Source of the DNA: CAJQQK01 sp963696075
Lineage (GTDB): Bacteria > Pseudomonadota > Alphaproteobacteria > Rhizobiales > Hyphomicrobiaceae
DNA: 64,000 bases
Direction of reading: 5' to 3'
Assembly: GCA_963696075.1 (NCBI GenBank)
Contig: CAVOJD010000009.1
Location: 248,001 to 312,000 of the forward strand
Every line of letters begins with the position of its first letter. Within the stretch, counting starts at the first letter, position 1. The notes beneath the pieces were generated by a model. That model saw nothing but the letters and a program-made list of their open reading frames with translations, was not told the origin of the DNA and ran no database searches. The translations under genes and the position numbers were made by a program. Positions 36,521-46,440 of this stretch are shown here, piece by piece.

Positions 36521-36702
36521 ACCGGGCGATCATCCTTTCAGGTTGCGCGGGAACTCCCGATAGCGGTGTTCCAAATCAGAATCGGTCCTTCAATCGATGT
36601 CTATCAAACTAGGCGATTTTGCGATACCGCCCCCGGGCATACCATCCCCGGCGCGTGCGTCGGGATGTCGGGTGACTACGGACGATCAGGGTTATCGTTG
36701 GT

Positions 36703-39138
36703 TTACTGGTTTTCGTTGCGGTCGATATCGAGCACGTCGGTCTTGTACCGGAAATCACCAAGGTGCTTGAACTCGAAGCGGACCATCACGGACTGGTCCG
36801 CGTTGATGCCGTTGTCGGGGTCGGAAATGTTGTTGTCGAGATAGGTCATCGTGATGACGTAGCACTCGTCGGCGTAGCGCAAGGCGAGCGCGTCCTGGCG
36901 AATGTCATTCTCGTCGATATCGAAGCGGATCATTCCGCCAATAGACCAGTTTTCGGAAAGCTTGATCCAGAGATTGCCGAGAAGGTCCTGCTGGGCCGAG
37001 GTCTCGTCGACGGATGTGCTGGGCGCGGTATACGAATAGGAGACCTGGGCTGCGAATGGGCCGTAGTTGGCGAGCGCGTAGAAATCAGAGCGGCGCAGGT
37101 CGAGGTTGGTTTCGTCGAAGCGGGCCTGGCCAATGAAGCGGAAGTTATTGCTCGGGGCAACATAGGCGCCGACGACATAGTCCGAGCGCCAGGTGTCGAG
37201 GCCGGCATTGCCGGTCTGGCTGGCATTGCGGGGGCCGGCGATATCGCTGGTCGGCTCATTGCCGATCGGGTCCGCATAATTGTTGCGGCCGGCGAGGTGG
37301 AAGCTCTGGCCGGCAAGCACACGGGCATAGCCGCCGGAATTGAGTTGGAACGTGTACTGCATGCCCACATTGGCGCGCGTGCCGGTCTCGAGGCGGTCAT
37401 AGCCGGAGTGCTTGTCCAGTTCGAACAGGTTTGTGTCGTCGAAGACGAGGCTGCGGGCGTCTTCGTTGGGCAGCACGTTCTGGTTTCCGGCGCGGGCGGC
37501 GCGGGCAATGATCTGGCCGATTGGCTCGATCGTGTGGGCGGCGTTCTGGGTGTGCTTGATCCAGGGGTAGGCAGCGAGGATCCCGGCGGCGGCGGTGCCG
37601 CGGGCGATGGTTTTTTCTTCGACAAGGCTGTCGTTGAGCGGATTGACGGCGTCCTGGTAGGTCGCAACATCACCGCGCAGGTTGGCGAAGGGGGTGTAGG
37701 TGATGCCAATCCGGTCGGTCAGTTTGCGGCGCCAGTGGATGTCACCTGAGGCGCGGTGCGTGATGGTGTCGACACGACGATTGGTGAAGGTGAGATCCTG
37801 GAAGCTCTGGTCGCGCGTGAGGCTCAGCGCGTTCACGTTCCAGCTCAGTTCGCCGCCGAGAACGGGGGCGCCGACGACGTAGTTCCAGTCCACGACGGGG
37901 TGAACCTGGCTTTCCGAAACATCCTGGTCGGAGAGCAGCAGTCCGCCGAAGTGATAGCCTGTCACCGCAAAATAGTTGCGGTCGCTCAGGCCAATCAGGT
38001 GGACCGTGTTGACGCGGTCGGTCTGGAGGATGTTGTCGAGCTTATAGAAGCGGCGGAAGCTGTCGTCGCTCTCAAGCGTGACGTCCCAGCCGAAGCGCCA
38101 CCAGGAGGCGAGCGAGAAATTGCCGGTGGTGTGGAGGCTGCCGCGCCAGCCGTCGAGGTCGGCGCGGGCGTTCCTGGTCGGCAGGTCGGCGATATCCTGG
38201 TCGATGCCGGCGAGGTTGATCTTGTACTGGCCGGTGACGGAGCCGAGTGAAATGCGATGGCGGAAATCGGCCTGCCAGAGGATGCCCTGCTTGGTCGTGT
38301 AGGCGGGATGGAAGGTGAGGTCATAGTTGGGCGCAAGCGCCCAGTAGTAGGCGACCTCTGCCATGTAGCCGAGGTCGTTGGAGGCGGAAAAATTGGGGGC
38401 CAGGAAGCCGGACTTGCGTTTGACGGTCGGGTCGGCGTGCTCGAAGTAGGGCATGTAGAGGACGGGTACGCCAAACAACTCGAAGGCTGCATCTTCATAG
38501 GTGATGGTTTGTGCGGCCTGGTCGTGGATCACGCGCTTGGCGGAGATGCACCACAGCGGCGGGGTGCCGGGGGCTGATTTGCACGGCGTGAACTTGCCGT
38601 CCTCAAACTCCGTCACATTGCCGGCGCGGCGGGTTGCGCGGCGGGCGGTGATGCGGGTCTCGTCGGCGGTGGTGAAGCTGAGTGACTGGACGAAGCCGTC
38701 GCGGAAGTCGTCGGAGAGGACGATACGTTCCGAGCGCGTCACGGCGCCGCCGGGTTCGCGCAGGATCACGTTGCCCTGGGCGGTCAACTGGTTGCCGCGC
38801 TGGTCGTAGATGACCTCGTCGGCGGTCAGAATGTAGTTGTTGTAATAGATCTCGACGTTGCCGCGGGCGGTGACGCGATTGCCGGTGTTGTCATAGATCA
38901 GCTCATCGCCCTGGAGGTAGAGCGGTTGGGCGCGATCGATCGTGGGGGTGCGGGGGAAAACCGGCGTCCGAGGGGTTTTTTGCTTATGGACCGGGCGGCC
39001 GTCAATCGGGGGGGCAATGCGCGAGACATCCTGGGCAACGGCGGGTGAGACGTGGACGCAGAAAAGCGCCGCGCCGAGCCCTATGAGCCCGGCGGCGGTC
39101 CGCCAACGGCGTCCGAAATCCCCCTTCAAGCCTCGCAT
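36703..39138 (-). CDS. lptD: LPS-assembly protein LptD
   Basis: LptD is the outer-membrane barrel that inserts LPS. It has about 811 residues: a signal peptide (about 15-36, SPAVA-QD), an OstA/LptA-like N-domain with repeated GN-x-TA-x-G-N strands (about 60-160), then a large beta-barrel with alternating aromatic strands. Cysteines that may be disulfide partners are present in FTPCKSAPGTPPLWC. The start at 39138 avoids overlap with lptG; the frame extends 40 residues further without support. Confidence 0.95.
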   Translation of the reverse strand: MRGLKGDFGRRWRTAAGLIGLGAALFCVHVSPAVAQDVSRIAPPIDGRPVHKQKTPRTPVFPRTPTIDRAQPLYLQGDELIYDNTGNRVTARGNVEIYYNNYILTADEVIYDQRGNQLTAQGNVILREPGGAVTRSERIVLSDDFRDGFVQSLSFTTADETRITARRATRRAGNVTEFEDGKFTPCKSAPGTPPLWCISAKRVIHDQAAQTITYEDAAFELFGVPVLYMPYFEHADPTVKRKSGFLAPNFSASNDLGYMAEVAYYWALAPNYDLTFHPAYTTKQGILWQADFRHRISLGSVTGQYKINLAGIDQDIADLPTRNARADLDGWRGSLHTTGNFSLASWWRFGWDVTLESDDSFRRFYKLDNILQTDRVNTVHLIGLSDRNYFAVTGYHFGGLLLSDQDVSESQVHPVVDWNYVVGAPVLGGELSWNVNALSLTRDQSFQDLTFTNRRVDTITHRASGDIHWRRKLTDRIGITYTPFANLRGDVATYQDAVNPLNDSLVEEKTIARGTAAAGILAAYPWIKHTQNAAHTIEPIGQIIARAARAGNQNVLPNEDARSLVFDDTNLFELDKHSGYDRLETGTRANVGMQYTFQLNSGGYARVLAGQSFHLAGRNNYADPIGNEPTSDIAGPRNASQTGNAGLDTWRSDYVVGAYVAPSNNFRFIGQARFDETNLDLRRSDFYALANYGPFAAQVSYSYTAPSTSVDETSAQQDLLGNLWIKLSENWSIGGMIRFDIDENDIRQDALALRYADECYVITMTYLDNNISDPDNGINADQSVMVRFEFKHLGDFRYKTDVLDIDRNENQ

Positions 39139-39179
39139 CCGTTTGCTCTCAAACGCAGGACGCTCGCACGCAGAACGTC

Positions 39180-40277
39180 TTAGCCATCTTCTTGGTGCAG
39201 CAGGAGTGTTGCGGAAAACGCAAGCGCGACGGAGATCGGCACCCAAACCGCGATCCACGGTGGAACCAATCCCGCAACGCCCAGTTGCCGCGAAACCTCA
39301 AGCATCAAGAAGAAGGCGATACCCCCAATTACTCCGATGATCACCATAGTCTGGACGCCACCGGACCGAAAGGACTTCAACGACACAGTTCCGGCCAAAA
39401 GAACCATCAATGCCAGCAGGAACGGGCGCGATAGAAGCATCTGATATTGCACATGATATGGCGCGGAAGTGAGGCCGGCGCGTTCGGCGAGGTCGATGAT
39501 GGTGGGAAGCTCCCAAAATGACAGGGAGCGGACCGAGCCGAGGGCGTCGCGGACGCGGTCGGGTGAGAGGTATGTCGGGACCGCGTAGGTATCAAACATC
39601 TGCGGCACTTCACCCGGGCGTACGACCCATCCGTCCTCGACGATCCAATGGCCATCACTGAGGCGGGCGCGCTTGCCGTTGACGCGTTCAACGAAGCGGT
39701 TCTGGTGGTCATATTGAAGGATGCGGGCGCCGATCAGGGTCAGCCCGTCATCGCTGACGCTGGCGGCCCAGACAACGGACTGGCCGTCGTTGCCGTCCTG
39801 GCGCATCCACGGTAACCCGCTCTGCTGGCTCAGAAAATTAGATGACTTCCCGAATACCTCCGCGTGAAGACGTTCGGCTTCCGCACGCGCGGTGGCGGAG
39901 AGGGGATTGTAGACCATGACCGAGAAGACGCCGAGCAGGAAGGCTGTCGTGCAGGCGGGGCGCAGGAACTGCCAGGCGCTCATGCCGCCGGCCCGCATGA
40001 CGGCAAGTTCGCTGGAGCGGGCGAGGTTCACGAAGGTTGCAATTGAGCCGACGAGCACGGCGAACGTCAGGAGAACTTCGGAGTAGGCCGGCAGGCGCAG
40101 CAAGGTGATCCAGGCGAGCATGGGCAAGCCGGCGCCACCATATTTGCCGGCCTGACGCAGCAACTCGACAAAGTCGATCATATAGATGAGGCCGGCACAG
40201 AGCAGGAACGTGGTGGCAATCGTGACGAGGAACCGGCGGGCGATGTAGCGGGCGAGAAGGCGCTGGGTGGTGGCCAT
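39180..40277 (-). CDS. lptG: LPS export ABC transporter permease LptG
   Basis: LptG is one of the two permeases of the inner-membrane LptB2FG complex. The 365 residues show six hydrophobic segments, LLARYIARRF at the N-terminus and the YjgP/YjgQ pattern. The large periplasmic loop (about 130-260) corresponds to the jellyroll domain. It starts 3 bases after the lptF stop, so the pair is coupled. Confidence 0.95.
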   Translation of the reverse strand: MATTQRLLARYIARRFLVTIATTFLLCAGLIYMIDFVELLRQAGKYGGAGLPMLAWITLLRLPAYSEVLLTFAVLVGSIATFVNLARSSELAVMRAGGMSAWQFLRPACTTAFLLGVFSVMVYNPLSATARAEAERLHAEVFGKSSNFLSQQSGLPWMRQDGNDGQSVVWAASVSDDGLTLIGARILQYDHQNRFVERVNGKRARLSDGHWIVEDGWVVRPGEVPQMFDTYAVPTYLSPDRVRDALGSVRSLSFWELPTIIDLAERAGLTSAPYHVQYQMLLSRPFLLALMVLLAGTVSLKSFRSGGVQTMVIIGVIGGIAFFLMLEVSRQLGVAGLVPPWIAVWVPISVALAFSATLLLHQEDG

Positions 40278-40279
40278 GA

Positions 40280-41476
40280 TTAGCGCTCCACCGGCATGCT
40301 TTTGCGCCCGCGGAGTGTCGCCATGGCTGTCTCGGACATATCGACCACCCAGTTGCCGAGCCGGTTGAACGGGCCTGAACGGCGATTGGGATTGGGGGGA
40401 CGGATCAGCCAGTAGGCGCCAAGCAAGATGCCGGAGAGGGGGATCAGGTAGAGGAGGGGGACGGCGGCGGCATTAAAGGTGACGAGGTTATTGGCTGCGA
40501 TGCCGGCGAGGCGGAAACCGGCGGCCACGAAGAAGCCGCTGGCGGTGGCCTGCAGCCGGTTCTGGCGGGTTGATTTGGCCTGGCCCAGATACGCGACGAT
40601 AATCAGTACGAATGCGAATGGGTAAAGCGGGCTCGACAGGCGCTCATGCAACTCAGCGCGGTAATGGCCCTGGTTTCGCTTGAAGCCAGGCTCCGTCGGG
40701 TCGGGGTAGGCGAGTTCGGTGTAGTAGCGCTCGCGGGCACGCCAGCGGGTTTCGCCGATCTTGCGCTCGAAGCGTTCGAGGTCGATGCCGTATTGGGCGA
40801 AGGTGAGAAGTTCGGGCGGTGTGTCGATCGCCTTGGCGCGCAGGATGTGACCGTTGGTCATCGTGAGGAAGCTTGACCCATTGTCCTGCTTCACGATGCG
40901 GCCCTGCTCGGCGAGATAGGTGAGCAACTCCTCGGGATTGCGCGTGTCGCGCATCAGGATGCCTTCGAGGGTGCCATCCAGGCGGCGGTTGCGGATGTGA
41001 ATGATGACGCCGCGCTCCGGGCTCGAAAAGCGTCCCGGCAGGAGGACCTGGGTGAGCAGGTCGGAGCGAACTTCAACGACCTTTTCGCGCAGCGTGCGCA
41101 GCGACCAGGGCATGATGAAGTGATTGGAGATCACGAGCAGGCCCGAGACCAGGACAGCGATGGTCATGAGGGGGCGGGTTATGCGCCAGACGCTGCCGCC
41201 GGAGGCGGAGATGATGATCAATTCGCTGTCGGAATTCAGGCGATTGATGACGTGAATGGCCGCGATCATCAAGGCGACAGGCGCGATCAACGCCATCAGG
41301 CCCGGCAGCGCCAGCGTCGTCATCTGGATCAGCGTCAGCGTATCCTGGCCCTTGGAGGTGACCAGTTTGAGCTGGCGCAGGGCAAGGGCAATCCAGACGA
41401 CGCCGCTCAATGAGAGCAGGATGAGGACCATGGCCGAGAAGGTCTGGCGGAAGACGTATCGGCCGATCAAGCCCAT
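40280..41476 (-). CDS. lptF: LPS export ABC transporter permease LptF
   Basis: LptF is the partner permease of LptG. The 398-residue form starts at MGLIGRYVFRQ (41476), matching the family; a longer frame to 41557 adds 27 residues rich in His/Thr that look non-coding. YjgP/YjgQ-type membrane segments flank a periplasmic region (about 110-270). lptB and lptAC are not in this window, as is usual. The upstream region is a 385-bp divergent promoter gap to pepA. Confidence 0.95.
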   Translation of the reverse strand: MGLIGRYVFRQTFSAMVLILLSLSGVVWIALALRQLKLVTSKGQDTLTLIQMTTLALPGLMALIAPVALMIAAIHVINRLNSDSELIIISASGGSVWRITRPLMTIAVLVSGLLVISNHFIMPWSLRTLREKVVEVRSDLLTQVLLPGRFSSPERGVIIHIRNRRLDGTLEGILMRDTRNPEELLTYLAEQGRIVKQDNGSSFLTMTNGHILRAKAIDTPPELLTFAQYGIDLERFERKIGETRWRARERYYTELAYPDPTEPGFKRNQGHYRAELHERLSSPLYPFAFVLIIVAYLGQAKSTRQNRLQATASGFFVAAGFRLAGIAANNLVTFNAAAVPLLYLIPLSGILLGAYWLIRPPNPNRRSGPFNRLGNWVVDMSETAMATLRGRKSMPVER

Positions 41477-41861
41477 GCCCTGTCTCTGTGTCCTCGAATG
41501 ACCAAGCGGCCGGCCGGTGGCGGGCCCGTGATGAGCGCTGGAGGTGGTTGTGTCCACGGGCGCTGCGCGTGACCCTTTTTCGTCTACAGCCGAGAGGGTC
41601 CGGTGACGACCCCCGTGTCCGATTAATCGAACAATTTTGTGAGGATTGCGGCGAGAGTGCGCCCTATGTCGCGGTTTCGCGCGGGTGTGGCAATTGAAGT
41701 AGAGGTTGAGTTGGTCGGTGAAGCCGTTAGGTTTGGCCAGCTGAGATACGGTAGCAATCCGATCGTGCGCCGGGCGAGGTCAACGCGGGTCCTGTCTGAG
41801 GAAGGGCTGGGCGTCTGGCATGGCTTGGCCGATCGATATCCGCAATGGCGAGGAGATTTCA
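41477..41861. other. Divergent lptF-pepA promoter region
   Basis: This 385-bp gap must contain promoters for the lptFGD-surA operon and for pepA. I see a perfect 10-bp palindrome CGATTAATCG at 41620-41629 in an AT-rich patch, which could be an operator. No clear -35/-10 pair, RNA gene or coding frame is supported. Confidence 0.35.
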
Positions 41862-43370
41862 ATGAGCGATGGGCTTCAGATCGCGTTCGAGGACCTGGAC
41901 AGCAAGCTCGACGGCGTGGTGCTGATCTTTGCAGGCGATGGGTTGAAGCTCGGTTCGGTCGGTGCGGACATCGATAAGCGGATTGGCGGTCAAATTGCGA
42001 AGTCGGCCGAGATCACCGGCTTCGAGGGGCAGGCCAAGCGCCACATCGAAGTGCTGGCGCCACCAAAGATGACAAATTCACGGATACTGGTTGTTGGCCA
42101 TGAGAACGGCGGGGATGGCAAGGATGCCTGGGTCAACCTCGGCGGGCGGATCGGGGGCCTGCTTGGGGGGACGCGCAGCGAGGAAGCTTGTGTCGTCGTT
42201 GACATGGTCTCTGCGAGCGCTGCGGCGGACGTTGCGGCGGACCTGGCGATGGGCGCGATGCTGCGTCATTACGCGTTCGATAAGTACAAGTCGAAGCCCT
42301 CCGGCGAAGATGACGACAAGAAGGCGCCGAAGCTCCAACGCATTCGTTTTCTGACGGCGAAGCCCGACAAGGCTCTGGCCGCTTTTCGCGCGCGCGAGGC
42401 GATCGCACGTGGCGTGATGATTGCGCGTGATCTGGTCAATGAGCCGGCCAATGAGCTCGGGCCGGTTGAATTCGCGGCCGAGTGCGAGAAGCTGAGGGAT
42501 CTCGGCATTGACGTTGAGATCCTGGAGGTTGAGGCGCTGGAGGCGCTTGGCATGCGTTCGCTGCTCGCGGTGGCGCAGGGCAGTGCGCGTCCCGCCAGGG
42601 TTGCGGTCATGCAGTGGCATGGGGCCAAGTCGAAACGCCAGAAGCCGTTGTGTTTTATCGGCAAGGGCGTGTGCTTCGACACCGGTGGCATCTCGATGAA
42701 GCCGGCCGGTGGCATGGAGGACATGAAGGGCGATATGGGTGGCGCTGCCTGCGTCACCGGGCTGATGGCGGCGCTGGCTGGACGTGAGGCGCCGATCAAT
42801 GCGATCGGCATCGTCGGCCTGGTCGAGAACATGCCATCGTCCAACGCCCAACGTCCTGGTGACATCGTCAAGTCGATGTCGGGCCAGACCATCGAAGTCA
42901 TCAATACGGACGCGGAAGGCCGGCTCGTGCTGTGCGATCTGCTGTGGTATGCGCGCGAGCGGTTCGATCCGCGTTTCATGATCAACCTTGCCACGCTCAC
43001 AGGCGCGATCATCGTCGCGCTCGGCAAGGAGTATGCGGGCCTCTTTTCCAACGACGACAAGCTGTCGGCGCAACTGTCAGCGGCTGGCGAGGCGACAGGG
43101 GAGAAGGTGTGGCGGATGCCGCTTGCCAAGGGCTACGACAAGATGATCGACACGCCGAATGCCGACATGAAGAACATCGGCGGCCGGTGGGCCGGCTCGA
43201 TCACGGCTGCCCAGTTCCTGCAGCGGTTCGTCAAGGACACGCCATGGGTTCATCTCGACGTGGCGGGCGTGGCGATGGCGTCCGGCAAGACGGATATCTC
43301 CCGCGGCTGGGCGTCGGGCTGGGGTGTGCGGCTGCTCAATGAGTTGGTTGAGGCGGAGTATGAGAAATGA
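41862..43370 (+). CDS. pepA: Leucyl aminopeptidase
   Basis: PepA is a two-zinc M17 aminopeptidase. The 502-residue protein carries the M17 signature NTDAEGRL near 347, with GKGVCFDTGGISMKP and DMKGDMGGAA supplying metal ligands. The start at 41862 follows GAGGAG, giving MSDGLQIAFED; the frame upstream to 41820 is not needed. PepA can also act as a DNA-binding repressor in E. coli; nothing here tests that. Confidence 0.95.
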   Translation: MSDGLQIAFEDLDSKLDGVVLIFAGDGLKLGSVGADIDKRIGGQIAKSAEITGFEGQAKRHIEVLAPPKMTNSRILVVGHENGGDGKDAWVNLGGRIGGLLGGTRSEEACVVVDMVSASAAADVAADLAMGAMLRHYAFDKYKSKPSGEDDDKKAPKLQRIRFLTAKPDKALAAFRAREAIARGVMIARDLVNEPANELGPVEFAAECEKLRDLGIDVEILEVEALEALGMRSLLAVAQGSARPARVAVMQWHGAKSKRQKPLCFIGKGVCFDTGGISMKPAGGMEDMKGDMGGAACVTGLMAALAGREAPINAIGIVGLVENMPSSNAQRPGDIVKSMSGQTIEVINTDAEGRLVLCDLLWYARERFDPRFMINLATLTGAIIVALGKEYAGLFSNDDKLSAQLSAAGEATGEKVWRMPLAKGYDKMIDTPNADMKNIGGRWAGSITAAQFLQRFVKDTPWVHLDVAGVAMASGKTDISRGWASGWGVRLLNELVEAEYEK

Positions 43371-43430
43371 CGCGGCGCGTGGGGTTATCCTAGTTAATTG
43401 ATGTTAAGGCCTGAACTGATCTCTATTTTC

Positions 43431-43446
43431 CATAATATACATTATG
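43431..43446. promoter_or_regulatory. AT-rich inverted repeat upstream of mazG
   Basis: CATAAT-ATAC-ATTATG is a perfect 6-bp inverted repeat 37 bp before the mazG start in an AT-rich stretch. It could be an operator or part of the core promoter. No regulator is identified. Confidence 0.3.
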
Positions 43447-43482
43447 CGAATCCAAGATTAGGCCGAGAAGGGGGCTCTGGAA

Positions 43483-44496
43483 ATGACGCCTGAGCGTCGT
43501 GACGGCGCAAAGAGCAAGCAACCGGCGCCAGATGAGCCACTGGCGGCGGTTGACCCGTTCGACGGTCATGATGCATCTGAGCGAGCTGATACGTCCCTAA
43601 GGGCTGATCCGCCGGAGAGCTTGGGTTCTGATGGGCTGCCAGCGTCGGGCATGGCGCGGTTGCTGGCTGTGATGGCTGCCCTGCGTGATCCGGACACGGG
43701 TTGTCCCTGGGACATCCAGCAGACGTTCGCCTCGATCGCGCCCTATACCATCGAAGAAGCCTACGAGGTGCGCGACGCCATCGAGCGCGGCGATCTCGCG
43801 GACCTGCGCCAGGAGCTCGGTGACCTGCTGCTTCAAGTTGTCTATCACGCCCAGATTGCGCAAGAAGCCGGCAGCTTTTCCTTCGATGACGTCGTGGAGG
43901 CGATTTCAGCCAAGATGGTGCGCCGGCATCCGCACGTCTTCGGGTCACCTGAAGAGCGGGCGGCAGGAGCGGCGCCCGGCTTCTGGGAGCGGATCAAGGC
44001 CGAGGAAAAAGCTGCGCGCGCTGCCGAGCGGGCCCGGCTCGGCGTGCAGGACGTGAGCCACCAAGAGGCGCCGGGCCTGCTGGATGATGTGGCGCGGACA
44101 CTGCCGCCCCTCACCCAGGCGGTGAAGCTACAGAAGAAGGCGGCCTCGGTTGGGTTTGACTGGCCCTCGCTCGGGCCGGTGCTGGCGAAGATGCGCGAGG
44201 AACTGGGTGAGATGGAGGCGGCGCTCGCGGCGGGCGATCGCGATGCGGTTGGTGCGGAGTTCGGCGATCTGTTGTTCGTGATGGCGAATGTTGCGCGCCA
44301 TCTCGCGGTCGATCCGGAGGAGGCGCTCGCCTTGACCAACGCAAAATTCCGTCGCCGCTTTCAACGCATCGAAGACTTGCTTGCCGAGAGTGGACGCTCG
44401 CTCGATCTGGCGACGCTGGAGGAGATGGATGCGCTGTGGGACCGGGCGAAGAGCGAGGAGCGGGCGCTGGAGGGGGACGACAGCTCAGCAGTTTGA
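43483..44496 (+). CDS. mazG: Nucleoside triphosphate pyrophosphohydrolase MazG
   Basis: MazG hydrolyses NTPs and can limit ppGpp-related stress signals. The 337 residues carry two MazG domains: YTIEEAYEVRDAIERGD...ELGDLLLQVVYHA (near 87-125) and a second helical repeat with EFGDLLFVMANVARHL. A 55-residue charged N-terminal extension precedes the first domain. The 3' end faces hflX. Confidence 0.93.
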   Translation: MTPERRDGAKSKQPAPDEPLAAVDPFDGHDASERADTSLRADPPESLGSDGLPASGMARLLAVMAALRDPDTGCPWDIQQTFASIAPYTIEEAYEVRDAIERGDLADLRQELGDLLLQVVYHAQIAQEAGSFSFDDVVEAISAKMVRRHPHVFGSPEERAAGAAPGFWERIKAEEKAARAAERARLGVQDVSHQEAPGLLDDVARTLPPLTQAVKLQKKAASVGFDWPSLGPVLAKMREELGEMEAALAAGDRDAVGAEFGDLLFVMANVARHLAVDPEEALALTNAKFRRRFQRIEDLLAESGRSLDLATLEEMDALWDRAKSEERALEGDDSSAV

Positions 44497-44657
44497 GGCG
44501 ACTTCGTCGAGTTGTATCAATCTCTTAGTCGCATGAGCTCAACTGCTTTGTGTTGCAGCATCAAGAATGCGCTGAGAGAGCGAGCAAAACTTAGTGCCGC
44601 GTATGGTTATGCGTCCTGGTCTGCGAGAGCGGCGTTCTGTGGGTGCTTATTTTCGAG

Positions 44658-44682
44658 AAAAACGCCCTAGTGGCGGGCGCTT
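44658..44682 (-). terminator. Intrinsic terminator at the end of hflX
   Basis: AAGCGCCC and GGGCGTTT form an 8-bp stem around GCCACTA, followed by a TTTTT run on the minus strand. The stem overlaps the hflX stop codon. It would end the hfq-hflX transcript. Confidence 0.7.
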
Positions 44683-46016
44683 AGGCCGGATTCGTCGAGT
44701 AAACGCAACAGCCGTCCATGGCGATCATTTGGCACTCGGACGGTCATTCGGGTGGTTCCGAGCTCATTTTCGTCGGTTTTGATGACCGCGGTGTTCTCGT
44801 GGAGCCAGTGGCGGAGCCTGCCGGCGGTCGGTGGCAGGTCAACAACGATCGTGACGTCGCTGTCGGTCAGGTGGTGGTCGATTCGCGTGAGCAGATCGTC
44901 GAGCCCCTCCCCTGTCAGCGCGGAGGTGAAGACGGGCGGATGATCGCGACGGCTGGCGCGCTCGGCGGCAGCCTCGAGATCGGGACGGGCGGCGTCCGTG
45001 ACGAGGTCGATCTTGTTCCAGACCTCGATGATCGGTGCCTGCTTGGCGTCGCCCGCTTCATCGAAGAGTGAATCGAGAACGTCTTGGACATCGCGCCGCT
45101 GGGCTTCGGTCTCGGGATGGGAGATGTCGCGAACGTGGAGGATCACGTCGGCTGCGATGACTTCCTCGAGGGTGGCGCGGAAGGCTGCCACCAACATCGT
45201 CGGCAGGTCGGAGATGAAGCCCACCGTGTCGGAGAGGATGATGCGGCGGCCGCTTGGCAATTCGCGCTCGCGCATGGTCGGGTCGAGGGTTGCGAAGACC
45301 TGATCCTCGGAGAGAACATCTGCGCCGGTGAGGAGATTGAAGAGCGTGGATTTGCCCGCGTTGGTGTAGCCGACAATGGCGACAATCGGGTAGGGCACCT
45401 TGGCGCGGCCGGCACGATGGAGGGCGCGCGTGCGCTTCACCTTTTCGAGTTCCGAGCGGATCTTTTCGATGCGCTCCTGGATCAGGCGACGGTCGGTTTC
45501 AATCTGGGTCTCGCCCGGGCCGCCGAGGAAGCCGACGCCGCCACGCTGACGTTCGAGGTGGGTCCAGCTGCGGACCAGCCGGCTGCGCTGGAACGTCAGG
45601 TGGGCCAGTTCGACCTGTAGGCGGCCCTCGCGGGTGCGGGCGCGGCGGCCGAAGATCTCCAGGATGAGGCCGGTCCGGTCCAGCACCTTGGCGTCCCAGG
45701 CCCGCTCCAGGTTGCGCTGCTGGATGGGTGTGAGGGCATGGTCGACGACGACGAGGCCGACATCGAGGTCGCGAATATCGGCTGTGATTTCCTCGACCTT
45801 GCCGGTGCCGAACAGGGTGGCGGGGCGCGGCTTGGGAAGCGGCACGATGCGGCTGTCGGCGATGGGAAGGTCGATTGCCTCGGCGAGCCCGGTGGCCTCA
45901 GCAAGGCGGTCGGCTGCGGAATGATGGGATGCGCCGGGCTGATCCTCAGGAGCGCTGTTGGGGTCTTCCGGGCGCCGGCGGTGGGGAAGGTCCGGCACGA
46001 GGATCAGGGCACGCAC
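44667..46016 (-). CDS. hflX: Ribosome-rescue GTPase HflX
   Basis: HflX is a GTPase that splits stalled ribosomes. The 449 residues contain the HflX N-domain, the Gly-rich GGVGFLGGPGETQ, G1 GYTNAGKSTLFN, G3 DTVGF and G4 NKID. No ATG is available. GTG at 46016 is the first usual start but has a weak Shine-Dalgarno. In the same frame, ATC at 46116-46118 lies 9 bases after GAGGAG and the 34 codons between are open; this could be the true start. It follows hfq, as usual. Confidence 0.92.
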   Translation of the reverse strand: MRALILVPDLPHRRRPEDPNSAPEDQPGASHHSAADRLAEATGLAEAIDLPIADSRIVPLPKPRPATLFGTGKVEEITADIRDLDVGLVVVDHALTPIQQRNLERAWDAKVLDRTGLILEIFGRRARTREGRLQVELAHLTFQRSRLVRSWTHLERQRGGVGFLGGPGETQIETDRRLIQERIEKIRSELEKVKRTRALHRAGRAKVPYPIVAIVGYTNAGKSTLFNLLTGADVLSEDQVFATLDPTMRERELPSGRRIILSDTVGFISDLPTMLVAAFRATLEEVIAADVILHVRDISHPETEAQRRDVQDVLDSLFDEAGDAKQAPIIEVWNKIDLVTDAARPDLEAAAERASRRDHPPVFTSALTGEGLDDLLTRIDHHLTDSDVTIVVDLPPTAGRLRHWLHENTAVIKTDENELGTTRMTVRVPNDRHGRLLRLLDESGLSARH

Positions 46017-46124
46017 CTTTGGCCGCTCGACCTCGTAGGTGCGGGCGCGGCCGGGCTCGTGGTCGTCGGTTTCAGGCCCGTCTTGTGGCTCTGGTGGTGT
46101 GTCGTTGGTGCGGTCGATGGCGGG

Positions 46125-46370
46125 TTACTCCTCGCCGTCGTCCGCCTCCATCAGATTGACTGGCTGACCCGGCATAATCGTCGAGATGGCATGCTTGTAG
46201 ACCAGCTGGGAATGCCCGTCGCGGCGCAGAAGCACGCAGAAATTATCGAACCACGTTACGATACCCTGCAACTTCACGCCATTCATGAGGAAAATGGTCA
46301 GCGGGATCTTTTGTTTCCGGACGTGGTTCAGGAACGTGTCCTGGAGACTGGCTTGGCGCTCGGGGGGCAT
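46125..46370 (-). CDS. hfq: RNA chaperone Hfq
   Basis: Hfq (81 residues) is the Sm-like hexameric RNA chaperone. It contains QDTFLNHVRKQKIPLTIFL, the Sm1 region GIVTWFDNFCVLL, and Sm2 YKHAISTIMP. The C-terminal tail is short and acidic (EADDGEE), typical of Alphaproteobacteria. An inverted repeat lies in its leader at 46441-46471. It precedes hflX in the same frame. Confidence 0.97.
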   Translation of the reverse strand: MPPERQASLQDTFLNHVRKQKIPLTIFLMNGVKLQGIVTWFDNFCVLLRRDGHSQLVYKHAISTIMPGQPVNLMEADDGEE

Positions 46371-46440
46371 GACAGGGGTTCCGTTCGGGATTCTTGTTGG
46401 CTCTTGTCAGGTCTGCGCGGGCCGCCATGCATGACGGCTC

